From contig NZ_CAJPUX010000004.1 of assembly GCF_905397285.1 (NCBI RefSeq), positions 310,001 to 374,000 on the forward strand: 64,000 nt of DNA, given 5' to 3'. Position 1 is the stretch's first letter. Every line of letters begins with the position of its first letter. Position numbers and translations under genes: made by a program. The notes below the pieces were generated by a model, which was not told the origin of the DNA, ran no database searches, and saw only the letters and a program-made list of their open reading frames with translations. Shown here piece by piece: positions 16,845 to 25,792 of the stretch. This stretch comes from Cupriavidus plantarum (GTDB taxonomy: Bacteria > Pseudomonadota > Gammaproteobacteria > Burkholderiales > Burkholderiaceae).

Positions 16845-17909
16845 TCAGTGGCGCAGGCTGGCCTCGATCTCCGCGAACAACCGCTCGGCCCAGTTTCGGA
16901 TCCGGCTGTCCCAGCTCACCGTGGTCAGGGAATACGCAAGAATGCGGTAGACGTCGTTGCGCTGGATTTTCGACGCCTGGCGCGGATCGAGCCACGCCGG
17001 ATTGCGGGCGAGCAGCGCCAGCGTTTCCAGCCCGATAAAGATCGGCCACAGACTCGCAAGCCGCAGGCGCAGCGCGCCGCGCGGAATCGCGAGCGTATAG
17101 GCCAGCGCCTCGCGGTAGTGATCGAGCGTCCGGCGCAACAGCGCGTCGAGCACCGGCCGCGCGCGTTGCGATGCGTCGGGGCCGAGCAGGTCCTGCGGCG
17201 TCAAGCCGATCGGCGTGAGGAGTTCCAGCGGCAGATAGCACCGTCCGATGCGCAGGTCCTTGCCGCAGTCGCGCAGCACATTGGTCATCTGCAGTGCCTT
17301 GCCGAACCGCACGCCCCGGGCGAGCATGACCTCGGGCAGCTCGCGCAACGTGCCCGGCAGATGGGCATAGGTCATCGTGGTCCAGAACTCGCCGACGCAA
17401 CCGGCCACGAGGTAGGTATAACGGTCCAGCGCTTCGGCCTCGCGCAGGGCCACGATCTCCCCGGCGTTTTCGTCGGGGAACGTCCGCAGGTCGAACTCCA
17501 TGCCGCTCGTCAGCGTCGTCAGGATCTCCCGCACCGCCTGGCGGTCCGGGCTGCCGAGTTGCTGGAGGACGTCGAGCGCGGGGCCGAGCGATTCGAGCAG
17601 CGTGCGTTCGTCCGACTGGATCTGCTGGGTGCCGACTTCCGCCGCCAACTGGCGCAGCAGGCTGTCCCGGGTCGATGCGTCCCCGGACACGCCCAGAATC
17701 TCGTCCCGGAATGCCATCAGCAGCGCCAGACGGCGCGTGGGCGAGACGAGGGAAGTGTCGGCGATGGTGTCCGCCGCGCGCGCCAGCAGGTACGCCAGCC
17801 CGATGGGGTCGCGCATGCCTGCCGGCAGGATGCGCATGGTCAGGTAGAAGGAGCGCGAAACGCCCTTCAGCAGAGGGCCGAGCAGGAACGCCCGGGTGTT
17901 GTCGGACAT
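16845..17909 (-). CDS. Squalene/phytoene synthase-family protein
   Basis: A 354-residue all-helical prenyl transferase fold. Visible family motifs are SRSFYLTMRILP near the N-terminus, the first aspartate-rich motif DTIADT, the YTYLVAGCVGEFWT helix and the second motif NVLRDCGKDLRIGRCYLP. Members join two farnesyl or geranylgeranyl diphosphates head to head. The second aspartate motif (RDCGKD) is a slight variant of DxxxD. No other terpenoid genes lie nearby, so whether it makes squalene is open. Confidence 0.82.
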   Translation of the reverse strand: MSDNTRAFLLGPLLKGVSRSFYLTMRILPAGMRDPIGLAYLLARAADTIADTSLVSPTRRLALLMAFRDEILGVSGDASTRDSLLRQLAAEVGTQQIQSDERTLLESLGPALDVLQQLGSPDRQAVREILTTLTSGMEFDLRTFPDENAGEIVALREAEALDRYTYLVAGCVGEFWTTMTYAHLPGTLRELPEVMLARGVRFGKALQMTNVLRDCGKDLRIGRCYLPLELLTPIGLTPQDLLGPDASQRARPVLDALLRRTLDHYREALAYTLAIPRGALRLRLASLWPIFIGLETLALLARNPAWLDPRQASKIQRNDVYRILAYSLTTVSWDSRIRNWAERLFAEIEASLRH

Positions 17910-18022
17910 GGAAACCGCGTGGATAACAGAAAGTGATCCGCGATTGTATATGGCAACCGCGCCCCGGCCTGAAACCTCCAGGCCGGGAACTCCACGCTAC
18001 GGTGCGCGCGTTCCGACGCGGC

Positions 18023-18718
18023 TCAGGTGGCGGAGCGGTCGGGCGATTGCGCCGATTGCGCCGATTGCGCCGATTTCGCGACGATCTCGCGGATCGCCTG
18101 CTCGAAGGCCTCGGGCGGCTGGCCGCCCGTCACCAGGTAGCGGTCGTTGAAGATGATCGACGGCACCGACTGGATGCCCATGCGCTGGTAGTGGGACTCT
18201 TCCTCGCGCACATCCTCCGCATAGGCGCCGGAGTCCAGCACGGCGCGCGCTTGCGCGCGATCGAGACCGGCAGCCTCTACCGCGTCGAGCAGCACGTCGT
18301 GGTTCGACGTGTCGCGGTTGTCGCCGAAGTAAGTTCGCAGCAGCGCCATCTTCAGCGCGAGCTGCGCGCCCGCGGGACCTTCCTCGCGTGCCCATTGCAG
18401 CAGGCGGTGCGCGTCGAAGGTGTTGTAGATATGCGTGCGCGCGCCGAACGTGAAACCGACGCCGGCGCCGCGCTCCCGGATCATCGCCTGCGACTCGAGC
18501 ACCTGCGCTTCGGTGCGGCCGTATTTGCGGCCGATATGCTCGACGATCGGCTCGCCTTCGGGAGGCATTTGCGGATTCAGCTCGAACGGATGCAGCACGA
18601 TCTCGGCGGAGACCTCGTCACCGAGCCGTTCGAGCGCGCGCTGCAGCGACGAGATGCCGACCGCGCACCACGGGCAGGCCACATCGGAAACGACGTCGAT
18701 CTTCAGGGATTGGGACAT
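18023..18718 (-). CDS. DsbA/FrnE-family oxidoreductase
   Basis: A 231-residue thioredoxin-fold protein with a CPWC active site (C15, C18) close to the N-terminus and no signal peptide, as in cytoplasmic FrnE-like polyketide-type DsbA homologues. The HPFELNPQMPPEG and SVPSIIFNDRYLVTGGQPPE (cis-Pro) segments are typical. The C-terminus carries a short repeat (SAQSAQSAQS) encoded by a 9-bp tandem repeat GCCGATTGC at 18043-18078. ATG 18718 begins at the first beta strand; the open frame continues further upstream without reason to use it. Confidence 0.88.
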   Translation of the reverse strand: MSQSLKIDVVSDVACPWCAVGISSLQRALERLGDEVSAEIVLHPFELNPQMPPEGEPIVEHIGRKYGRTEAQVLESQAMIRERGAGVGFTFGARTHIYNTFDAHRLLQWAREEGPAGAQLALKMALLRTYFGDNRDTSNHDVLLDAVEAAGLDRAQARAVLDSGAYAEDVREEESHYQRMGIQSVPSIIFNDRYLVTGGQPPEAFEQAIREIVAKSAQSAQSAQSPDRSAT

Positions 18719-18792
18719 GATGGGTAACCTGTAAAACTGCGACTTGCTGCCCATCTTAGCGGCTTTCCAATAACCCTGCCGGGCGGCGGTCT

Positions 18793-19842
18793 TCAGCGTG
18801 CCGCCGCCTCCGCGAGCTGTTGCAGGCGGCGCTCGCCCTGGCGTTCCAGCATCCATCCCGGATATTCGGCCGGCATGGTGCTGACCTTGTCGAGGAGCTC
18901 GAGCTCGGCCGGACCGAGTCGCACGTTCGTCGCAGCGATGTTGTCCTCGAGCTGGTCCATGCGGCGCGCCCCGATGATCACCGACGTGACGACCTTCTGG
19001 TGCAGCAGCCATGCCAGCGCGATCTGCGCGACCGACACCCGGCGCGCATCCGCGATGCCGCGCATCGCATCGATGACGTTGTAGGCACGTTCGACATTGA
19101 CGGGCGGAAAGTCGAACGTCGCCCGACGGCTGCCCGCCTGCGCGTCGCGGTCGCGCCCGTACTTGCCGCTGAGCAGGCCGCCGGCGAGCGGACTCCATAC
19201 CATCAGGCCCAGCCCTTCCGACTGGAGCATGGGCGCGATCTCGCGCTCGAGGTCACGCCCCGCGACCGTGTAGTACGCCTGAAGCGAGGCAAAACGCGGC
19301 AGGCCGCCGCGCTCCGCGATGCCGATCGCCTTCATGATCTGCCAAGCCGCCCAGTTGGACACGCCGACGTAGCGCACATGGCCCTGACGCACGAGCAGGT
19401 CCAGCGCATGGAGCGTCTCCTCGATCGGCGTGGCTGGGTCGAAGCCGTGCAGCTGGTACAGGTCGATGTGGTCGAGCTGCAACCGCTTCAGGCTTGCCTT
19501 GGCGGCGTCGAGCAGGTGGTGCCGCGACAGGCCGCGCGAGTTGATGCCGCGCGTGCCGGACTCGCCGAATCCCTTCGTGGCGACGATCACGTTCTCCCGC
19601 GGCACGTTGAGGTTGCGCAACGCCTGCCCGAGGATGACCTCCGAGCGGCCGTCGGAGTACACGTTGGCGGTGTCGATGAAGTTGATGCCCGCTTCGATGG
19701 CGCTTGCCACGATCTGGTCCGCCTCCGCCTGCTGCACGGTGCCGATCTGGCTCCACAGCGCGCCGTCGCCGCCAAAGGTCATGGTGCCGAGGCAGAGTTC
19801 CGAGACGAACAGGCCCGTATTGCCGAGAGTGTTGTAACGCAT
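18793..19842 (-). CDS. Aldo/keto reductase
   Basis: A 349-residue NADPH-dependent (alpha/beta)8 reductase. The catalytic tetrad is visible in order: D and Y in FIDTANVYSDG, K in VIVATKGFG and H in LYQLHGFD. The C-terminal cofactor region reads TSVIIGARRMDQLEDN. The product belongs to the AKR group of YajO/Tas-like enzymes. It is divergent from an AraC regulator at 20095, separated by 252 bases; such AraC genes often control neighbouring reductases. Confidence 0.9.
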   Translation of the reverse strand: MRYNTLGNTGLFVSELCLGTMTFGGDGALWSQIGTVQQAEADQIVASAIEAGINFIDTANVYSDGRSEVILGQALRNLNVPRENVIVATKGFGESGTRGINSRGLSRHHLLDAAKASLKRLQLDHIDLYQLHGFDPATPIEETLHALDLLVRQGHVRYVGVSNWAAWQIMKAIGIAERGGLPRFASLQAYYTVAGRDLEREIAPMLQSEGLGLMVWSPLAGGLLSGKYGRDRDAQAGSRRATFDFPPVNVERAYNVIDAMRGIADARRVSVAQIALAWLLHQKVVTSVIIGARRMDQLEDNIAATNVRLGPAELELLDKVSTMPAEYPGWMLERQGERRLQQLAEAAAR

Positions 19843-20094
19843 GGTGCCGACTCCTTTCCTGCAAGGTTGCCCGGCCGTGAGGCCGGTGGCGAATTATGCG
19901 AACGGGAGGCGGGTCAGGAGGTGCCGGATCCTATTGTCTTTTTGCACGATTCTCCAGACCTGCGGCTGGAGGATTGGGCAGTAATCGATTCCGGTATAAG
20001 CTGCATGCAGGCAATCTGTTCATCCCTGCCGCTTCCGTGACACGTCTCGCCGCGCCTTGCCAACGCCCCGCTTGAGCCCCGCCATCGCAACGCT

Positions 20095-21093
20095 ATGTCT
20101 TCGACCGCCCAGCTGCCGCCGCCAACTCTGGACCCAACCGTCACGCCGCCCACACGCGCGTCCGCGCGGACCACGCCGCCGTGCATGGAGGATCTGGCAC
20201 GGGCGGAACTCGTGGCCCTGCTCACGCGCCTGACCGAAGACAGGGAAGGATCGTTCGACACCGCCGTGCCGGGGCTGTCGATCCATCGCGTGTGCAATCC
20301 CGGCACGCCCAGGCACGTGCTCCAGCAATCGGCATTCGCGGTGATCGCGCAGGGGTCCAAGCGGCTGCTGATCGGGGACGAGGTCTACGAATACGACCCC
20401 ATGCATTACCTCGTGTCTTCGGTCGACCTGCCGGTGGTCGCCAAGGTGTCGACCTTCAGCGCGACGCAGCCTTATCTGGGCATGCGGCTGGCGATCGATC
20501 CGGAGGAACTTGGCACGCTGATCGGCGACGGGCACCTGCCGCCGATCGGGCCGATGATGACGGCCGATGCGCCGCGTGGGATGTATGTGCAGCGGCTCGA
20601 CGCGACGCTGCTGGACGTCGTGCTGCGACTGCTGCGGCTGCTGGAAACGCCACGCGATATCCCGGTGCTGGCGCCCCTCGTGCGCCGCGAGTTGCTGTAT
20701 CGGCTGCTGATGAATGGGCAGGGCTCGCTGCTGCGGCAGAGCGCGCTCAAGGACAGCCAGATGCACCGGGTGGCGCGGGCGATCCGGTTGTTGCGGGAGC
20801 GGTATGCGCAGCCGTTACGCGTGGAGTCTCTGGCGCGCGACTTGCACATGAGCGCGTCCTCGTTGCACTTCCACTTCAAGGAGGTGACCGCGATGTCGCC
20901 GCTGCAATATCAGAAGCAGCTCCGCCTGCAGGAGGCCCGGCGCATGATGCTGGCGGGGGACGTCACGGTCGCCATGGCGGCGCATGCGGTGGGGTACGAG
21001 AGCACGTCCCAGTTCAGCCGGGAGTACAGCCGCCTGTTTGGGGCGCCGCCATTGCGGGACAAGAAGCGGTGGATCGAAGAAGGGATGGTGTAG
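20095..21093 (+). CDS. AraC-family regulator
   Basis: A 332-residue regulator with an N-terminal cupin-like AraC effector domain (PF06719 type: LSIHRVCNPGTPRHVLQQSAF.., ..GSKRLLIGDEVYEYDPMHYLV) and a C-terminal double helix-turn-helix (about 235-325: VESLARDLHMSASSLHFHFKEVTAMSPLQYQKQLRLQEARRMML). It probably activates the divergent aldo/keto reductase gene. It is convergent with mdcH. Confidence 0.9.
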   Translation: MSSTAQLPPPTLDPTVTPPTRASARTTPPCMEDLARAELVALLTRLTEDREGSFDTAVPGLSIHRVCNPGTPRHVLQQSAFAVIAQGSKRLLIGDEVYEYDPMHYLVSSVDLPVVAKVSTFSATQPYLGMRLAIDPEELGTLIGDGHLPPIGPMMTADAPRGMYVQRLDATLLDVVLRLLRLLETPRDIPVLAPLVRRELLYRLLMNGQGSLLRQSALKDSQMHRVARAIRLLRERYAQPLRVESLARDLHMSASSLHFHFKEVTAMSPLQYQKQLRLQEARRMMLAGDVTVAMAAHAVGYESTSQFSREYSRLFGAPPLRDKKRWIEEGMV

Positions 21094-21119
21094 GAAGCGA
21101 ATCGACTTCCACGACACAG

Positions 21120-22040
21120 CTAGCCGCCGTAGCGCGCGGCGAGTATGAGCACGCTGTCGATGCGCGTGTCGGCGCAGGCGACGGCGACTTCGAACTCGGA
21201 GGCGGCGAGCCGCGTCAGCACGTTGCCGGGCGGCATCTCTACCGCCAGCCGCATCCCCGTCTCGCGGGCCAGTTGCATCGTGTCATGCCAGCGCACGGGC
21301 ATCGCCATGTTCGCCGCCAGATCCTCGACGATGCGCGCGGGATCGCGCAGCTGTCGCGCGGCGCTGGCGCTGAAATAGCGCAGCTTCGGCCGCGCGGGCG
21401 CCACGTCCGCGAACGCGCGCGCGAGGGCCGCCGCCTGTGGCGCGAGCAGCGCGCAATGCGACGGCACCGCGATCGCCACCGGCCTGGCGGCCTGCGCGCC
21501 GGCCGCCATCGCGAGCTCGCCTACGCGCGCCATGGCACCCGCCTCTCCGGCGATCACGAACTGTGCGGGGGCATTGAGGTTGGCCAGATACACCGGCGTC
21601 TGCTCCCCATGGACCATGGCAACGATGCGCTCCAGCGCGGACTGATCGAGCCCGAGGATCGCGGTCATGCCGTAGCCATGCGGATAGGCGTCCTCCATGA
21701 GCTTGCCGCGCAGCGCCACCAGCCGGACCGCTTCCTCGTAGCGCAGCACACCCGCGATCACGGCCGCAGGAAACGCGCCGATCGACAGCCCGGCGACGGC
21801 ATCGACGCCAGCCCCGCCATCGATCAGCACGCGTGCCGTCGCCACCCCCGCGGCGAGCAGGCACAGCTGTACCGAGACCGTCGACGCCAGCGCCTGGGCG
21901 GTGTCGAGCATGCGGATATCGCGGCCCAGCACCTCGCTGGCCGCATCCAGCGTCTTTGCGACGACGGGGTGGTCTGGCAATGCGTGCAGCATGCCCGCGC
22001 GTTGCGCGCCCTGCCCCGGAAATGTCAGCAGCGTGCTCAT
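21120..22040 (-). CDS. mdcH: Malonate decarboxylase-associated malonyl transferase MdcH
   Basis: A 306-residue malonyl-CoA:ACP transacylase fold protein. It loads the MdcC carrier with malonate in the start-up of malonate decarboxylase. Motifs: TFPGQGAQRAGM at the N-terminus, the nucleophile S86 in GLSIGAF, and the catalytic histidine in VPSHCALL. The ATG at 22040 overlaps the mdcG stop by ATGA. The frame stays open upstream into mdcG, which is antisense-free shadow and not used. Last gene of the mdc operon. Confidence 0.92.
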   Translation of the reverse strand: MSTLLTFPGQGAQRAGMLHALPDHPVVAKTLDAASEVLGRDIRMLDTAQALASTVSVQLCLLAAGVATARVLIDGGAGVDAVAGLSIGAFPAAVIAGVLRYEEAVRLVALRGKLMEDAYPHGYGMTAILGLDQSALERIVAMVHGEQTPVYLANLNAPAQFVIAGEAGAMARVGELAMAAGAQAARPVAIAVPSHCALLAPQAAALARAFADVAPARPKLRYFSASAARQLRDPARIVEDLAANMAMPVRWHDTMQLARETGMRLAVEMPPGNVLTRLAASEFEVAVACADTRIDSVLILAARYGG

Positions 22041-22813
22041 GGGTGCCCGGCCCCGAGCGGGCCGGCCTGAGACTGACGATAAACCTGACCCTGATCCTGA
22101 TCCTGATCCTGGGGCGCGTGCCACGGATCCTCGCACAGGACCGGCCCGCGATCGGTCTTGAGCAGCACGCGTCCACCGGTACGCAGGCGCTCCGCGAGCG
22201 CAAATCCCCCGTAGGGCGTGCCGACCTGAATGTCCACCCGCACGCCGCCCGCCGACAGCGCGAGTTCGGCGAACCACTGCATGTCATCCGCCGTCAGCGG
22301 CACAGGACAGTCGATCAGCAAATCGATATCGCTGGCGGCATGCAGCACGTCGATCCCGGAGGCCAGGCTGAACCCGACCGCGCCGGTCAATCCCCAATGC
22401 CAGCCCCCCTTGGCCGCACCCGCTTCAAGCCGCCGCGACAGGTCCACCAGCGCCGCCAGTGCCGGTATCGCATCGCGCCCCGGATGCGCGCGCCAGCGGG
22501 CTAGCCGCGCGACCTCGCCCGGCGTCACCACGCGCGCGCATTCGTCCGGCCGCAGCCAGGCCCCATGCCGCGCCGCGCGCGTCAATCCACGCAGCCCGAC
22601 GGGAATGCGCCCCGCATCGTCCCGATCGCGCCGCACGACGACTGGCGCGCGTGCGAGCCACGCCGCGTTGGCCCACGCCGGCAACGGGCCCTCATGGCGC
22701 CGGTCACCCGCCGCGGACACGCCCGCGCCGTCGATCCGCGCCAGCCCGCGTTCCGCCACGAACGCGTGCGGATCGCGCAGCCAGATCAGGTCATGCGGCC
22801 GCGGCGCGTCCAT
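22037..22813 (-). CDS. mdcG: Phosphoribosyl-dephospho-CoA transferase MdcG
   Basis: A 258-residue nucleotidyltransferase that attaches the 2'-(5''-phosphoribosyl)-3'-dephospho-CoA prosthetic group to a serine of MdcC. The metal-binding aspartates are in ASDIDLLID, and TGAVGFSLASG precedes them. The C-terminus bears a DQDQDQDQ run from a GATCCT hexamer repeat (about 22091-22111), probably an unstructured tail. Follows mdcE after 3 bases and overlaps mdcH by 4. Confidence 0.92.
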   Translation of the reverse strand: MDAPRPHDLIWLRDPHAFVAERGLARIDGAGVSAAGDRRHEGPLPAWANAAWLARAPVVVRRDRDDAGRIPVGLRGLTRAARHGAWLRPDECARVVTPGEVARLARWRAHPGRDAIPALAALVDLSRRLEAGAAKGGWHWGLTGAVGFSLASGIDVLHAASDIDLLIDCPVPLTADDMQWFAELALSAGGVRVDIQVGTPYGGFALAERLRTGGRVLLKTDRGPVLCEDPWHAPQDQDQDQGQVYRQSQAGPLGAGHP

Positions 22814-22816
22814 CGC

Positions 22817-23638
22817 TCAATCGCGCCACTGCGCGGCCAGGCATTCGCGCACGCGCGAGGACGCCTGACGGTTCTCGCCGCCGAGCCGGCTGCGCAGATC
22901 GCGACGCGGGTCAGCCGCAATGTCGGCCAACGCCGCGTCGAGCGTGCCGCGCACGGCAGCCAGGTCCTCCGCGGTCGGCGCCTCGGCCTGCGCGACAGGA
23001 ATCGTCTTCCACAGCAGCCCCAGCGACGCATAGTTGTCGATGTCGTAGGCCATCGGTGGCACGGTGGCCGCAAATGCCTCGAGCGCTTCCACGGACCGCA
23101 TCGTGATGCGCGCGGCGGCCTCCTTGCCCATCGCATGCACCTGCACGCCGCCATCGGCCAGCGCAAGCAGGCGATTCGCCTGATAACCATGCGCGAGGAA
23201 CGCGCCCGACATCGCCTTGCCGACCAGCAGCGCCACCACCGGGTGGCCGTTCAACCGCGCGGTCGCATAGGCGTCCGCCGCGCTGGCCAACGATTGATGG
23301 ATGCCGAACGCTTCCTCTCGCCGGCCATACGCCTGACTCGGCGTATCGACGACCGCGATGATCGGCCGCTTGACCGCTGCATCGCGATCGGCCGTCACCA
23401 CTTCCTGCACGGCGCGCGCGAGCGACCAGCCCTCCAGCAACCCGACTTCGCCACGGCGCGCACGCGGGAACGCGCTGTCCGCGTCCGGCACCACGGCAAT
23501 GAAGCGTGCCGGCGCGCCGCCGATCTGCGTGTCGGCCACCTGCACCGATCGCGGAAAGCCCGGCACGCGCGGCGCATTCGACGTCAGGGCCGCGAGCCAC
23601 GCTTCGCCGCGCCGGCTACCTGCTGCATCGTTGCTCAT
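22817..23638 (-). CDS. mdcE: Malonate decarboxylase gamma subunit MdcE
   Basis: A 273-residue crotonase/carboxyltransferase-fold subunit. With MdcD it forms the malonyl-S-ACP decarboxylase. Recognisable segments: IIAVVDTPSQAYGRREEAFGIHQSLA and ALLVGKAMSGAFLAHGYQANRL (oxyanion-hole region), ITMRSVEALEAFAATVPPMAY. It overlaps mdcD by ATGA (23635-23638). Confidence 0.92.
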   Translation of the reverse strand: MSNDAAGSRRGEAWLAALTSNAPRVPGFPRSVQVADTQIGGAPARFIAVVPDADSAFPRARRGEVGLLEGWSLARAVQEVVTADRDAAVKRPIIAVVDTPSQAYGRREEAFGIHQSLASAADAYATARLNGHPVVALLVGKAMSGAFLAHGYQANRLLALADGGVQVHAMGKEAAARITMRSVEALEAFAATVPPMAYDIDNYASLGLLWKTIPVAQAEAPTAEDLAAVRGTLDAALADIAADPRRDLRSRLGGENRQASSRVRECLAAQWRD

Positions 23639-24486
23639 GATTGACCTCCTTGCCCATACAGCTTGCGGACTGTCTTCGGTTCGGGTTGCGACGTTGGATC
23701 GTAATCCGACAGCCGATGCAGATAGTCCTCCTGACGGCGGCTCCGCACGTCCTCGCCCACCGGCTCGGCGACGAGCGCCGCCACCGCTTCTCGCACTGTC
23801 GCCGAATCGTCGTCCACGTAGACATCGGCGAGCCCCGTGGCCAGCCGCTGCTCGCCTCCGGTGAAACTCCAGATGAACGGCCGGTCGCGCGAATCGTATT
23901 CGGCGATGCCCGCTTCCTGTTCGATCACGGCGGGGCCGTTCAACCCCAGCCGTCCCTCGCGCGTCATCACGAGCTTGCTGCAGAGACCCGCGGCAATCGA
24001 CATGCCGCCGAAGCAGCCTACCGTGCCCGCGATGACACCGATCACCGGTTGATAGCGGCGCAGATCGACGATCGCGGCATGGATCTCCGCGATAGCGGCC
24101 AGCCCGAGATTCGCTTCCTGCAACCGCACGCCGCCGGTCTCGAACAGAATGACCGCTCGCGTGGGGATGCCCTGACGGTTGTCTTCGGCCGCGAGCTCCA
24201 GCGCGCCGGCGAGCTTGGCGCCGCCGACTTCGCCGAGGCTGCCCCCCTGGAACGCCCCTTCGATCGCGAGCACCACCGCCGGCTGACCGCCGATCGTACC
24301 CTTTGCCACGATCACGCCGTCATCGCCCTGCGGCACCACGCCCTGGCGCTCGAGCCATGGCGATACGAGCCCATCGAACGGACCCGCAAGCTCGCGGAAC
24401 GTGCCGGCATCCAGCAGCGCCCGCGCACGGGCACGCGCACCGAGCTCGACGAAGCTCTCGCGCGATAGCAATGTGGCATGCGTCAT
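23635..24486 (-). CDS. mdcD: Malonate decarboxylase beta subunit MdcD
   Basis: A 283-residue carboxyltransferase-fold subunit with FDGLVSPWLERQGVVPQGDDGVIVAKGTIGG, the glycine-rich ETGGVRLQEANLGLAAIAEI and GTVGCFGGMSIAAGLC stretches that build the acyl-binding pocket. Together with MdcE it releases CO2 from malonyl-ACP, regenerating acetyl-ACP. Start ATG at 24486 overlaps the mdcC stop (ATGA). Confidence 0.93.
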   Translation of the reverse strand: MTHATLLSRESFVELGARARARALLDAGTFRELAGPFDGLVSPWLERQGVVPQGDDGVIVAKGTIGGQPAVVLAIEGAFQGGSLGEVGGAKLAGALELAAEDNRQGIPTRAVILFETGGVRLQEANLGLAAIAEIHAAIVDLRRYQPVIGVIAGTVGCFGGMSIAAGLCSKLVMTREGRLGLNGPAVIEQEAGIAEYDSRDRPFIWSFTGGEQRLATGLADVYVDDDSATVREAVAALVAEPVGEDVRSRRQEDYLHRLSDYDPTSQPEPKTVRKLYGQGGQS

Positions 24487-24800
24487 GACGCCTCCTTGCC
24501 ATCGGCGCTCAATGCTTCAAAGGCTTCGGCGAGCCGCATGCCGACCACACCCGGCGTCGCGCCGAAGTCGTGGATACGGATGCGCATCGCCGCACGCGGC
24601 TCGGCGCGGAATACGCGCGACAGCTGCGCGTCCCACACCTTGCCGTAGCCATCGACCGACGTCGTGACGTCGATCGCCGTCTTGCCGGACTCGCCCGGCT
24701 CGACCAGCACCTCGAGGTCGCCGGAGCCGACCACGCCCACGAGAATGCGGCGCGTGGCCGGTTCGCCAGCGGGGTATTCGAACTGGAGTCGTTCCATCAT
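24483..24800 (-). CDS. mdcC: Malonate decarboxylase acyl carrier protein MdcC (delta subunit)
   Basis: A 105-residue carrier whose serine (probably S26 in VGVVGSGDLEVL) carries the phosphoribosyl-dephospho-CoA arm to which acetyl and malonyl groups are attached. Two consecutive ATG codons lie at 24800 and 24797, and a TTG precedes them; ATG 24800 overlaps the mdcB stop as TGATG, the usual coupling here. Confidence 0.9.
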   Translation of the reverse strand: MMERLQFEYPAGEPATRRILVGVVGSGDLEVLVEPGESGKTAIDVTTSVDGYGKVWDAQLSRVFRAEPRAAMRIRIHDFGATPGVVGMRLAEAFEALSADGKEAS

Positions 24801-25792
24801 CAATCTCCATGAAGATCTTCGTACCGTGCGCCGTCCTCAAGCGGCAGACGGTCCAGAAATAAGGTGGCGGCCAGCAGATCGGCGGCACCGCCCGGCGAGG
24901 CCCGCCGTGCAAGCATGCCCGCCTCCAGCCCATGCAGCTGCCTGCGGCCGCATAGCGTGCCGATGCCGCCGGCATCGAGCACCGCGGCCGCGCCGGCCTG
25001 CATATGCGCGAGCCCCTCGGTGCCCGCACGCGCGAGCACGCAGGTATCGTCGAGCGTGGCCATGATCGCCAGCAGTGCATTGACGCGCGCGCTCGGTTCC
25101 GCGTCCCCGCGCGCGCGGCTCGCGTGCAGCATCGGCAGGCCATGGCGTATCACGTGCGGGAAGCCCGCCTCTGCCTGCCCGCGCGCACCGTTCACGCCGT
25201 ACGCCCGGCAGGCGAGTTCGCCTTTGTTGCCCGTATGCTCGGGACGAAAGCGGTCGGCGTGGCGGGCAATGGCGGCTGCGGTATCGGCCACACTCGCCGC
25301 CATACTCGCGGCTACCCTCGCTGCCGCCGGTCGAACATGGGTGGTGTCATCCCGGGTGGCGCCATCGCCGGTGCGGTCATCGCTGGCGCTGGCGTCGCGC
25401 ATCGGCACGAGCGCCGCACCGGCGACCAGCAGCCCGAGGCACCAGATCGCGCCACGATGGGTGTTGATGCCGCCCGTGGCCGCCATCATGGCCGCCTCCG
25501 CGTCGCGGCCGAGGGCGCCAAGCCGCTCGCGCAGCGTCTGGCCGGGAGCGCCGGCCTCCAGCGCGGCGGCTGCCATGGCCGTGAAAGCGGGACGCAGGCT
25601 GTACGCGGACGTGCGCATCAATGCCAGCGTGAGGTCGGTGTGCGCACCGCTGCCGCGTGCATCGACAAGTCCCGGTTTCGGCGCGAGCTCCGCTTCATCG
25701 AGGAGCGCGTCGACAGCGAGGTTGGCAAGCATCGCGGCACGCAGCGGCGCCGTTTGCCGCGCGGCGCGCCATTGAGGCATCGGCGTCGCCAT
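24800..25792 (-). CDS. mdcB: Triphosphoribosyl-dephospho-CoA synthase MdcB
   Basis: A 330-residue CitG-family enzyme that makes the prosthetic-group precursor from dephospho-CoA and ATP. Family landmarks: [47 protein letters not shown], and [26 protein letters not shown]. An alanine-rich insertion lies between about residues 135 and 185. The ATG at 25792 overlaps the mdcA stop as TGATG; a GTG one codon earlier is equally possible. Confidence 0.92.
   Translation of the reverse strand: MATPMPQWRAARQTAPLRAAMLANLAVDALLDEAELAPKPGLVDARGSGAHTDLTLALMRTSAYSLRPAFTAMAAAALEAGAPGQTLRERLGALGRDAEAAMMAATGGINTHRGAIWCLGLLVAGAALVPMRDASASDDRTGDGATRDDTTHVRPAAARVAASMAASVADTAAAIARHADRFRPEHTGNKGELACRAYGVNGARGQAEAGFPHVIRHGLPMLHASRARGDAEPSARVNALLAIMATLDDTCVLARAGTEGLAHMQAGAAAVLDAGGIGTLCGRRQLHGLEAGMLARRASPGGAADLLAATLFLDRLPLEDGARYEDLHGD

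Noticed and set aside
20181-22070. 629-codon plus-strand frame across the AraC and mdcH genes
   Set aside because: It runs out of frame through AraC and antisense through mdcH; no protein-like pattern, whereas both real genes show full motifs.
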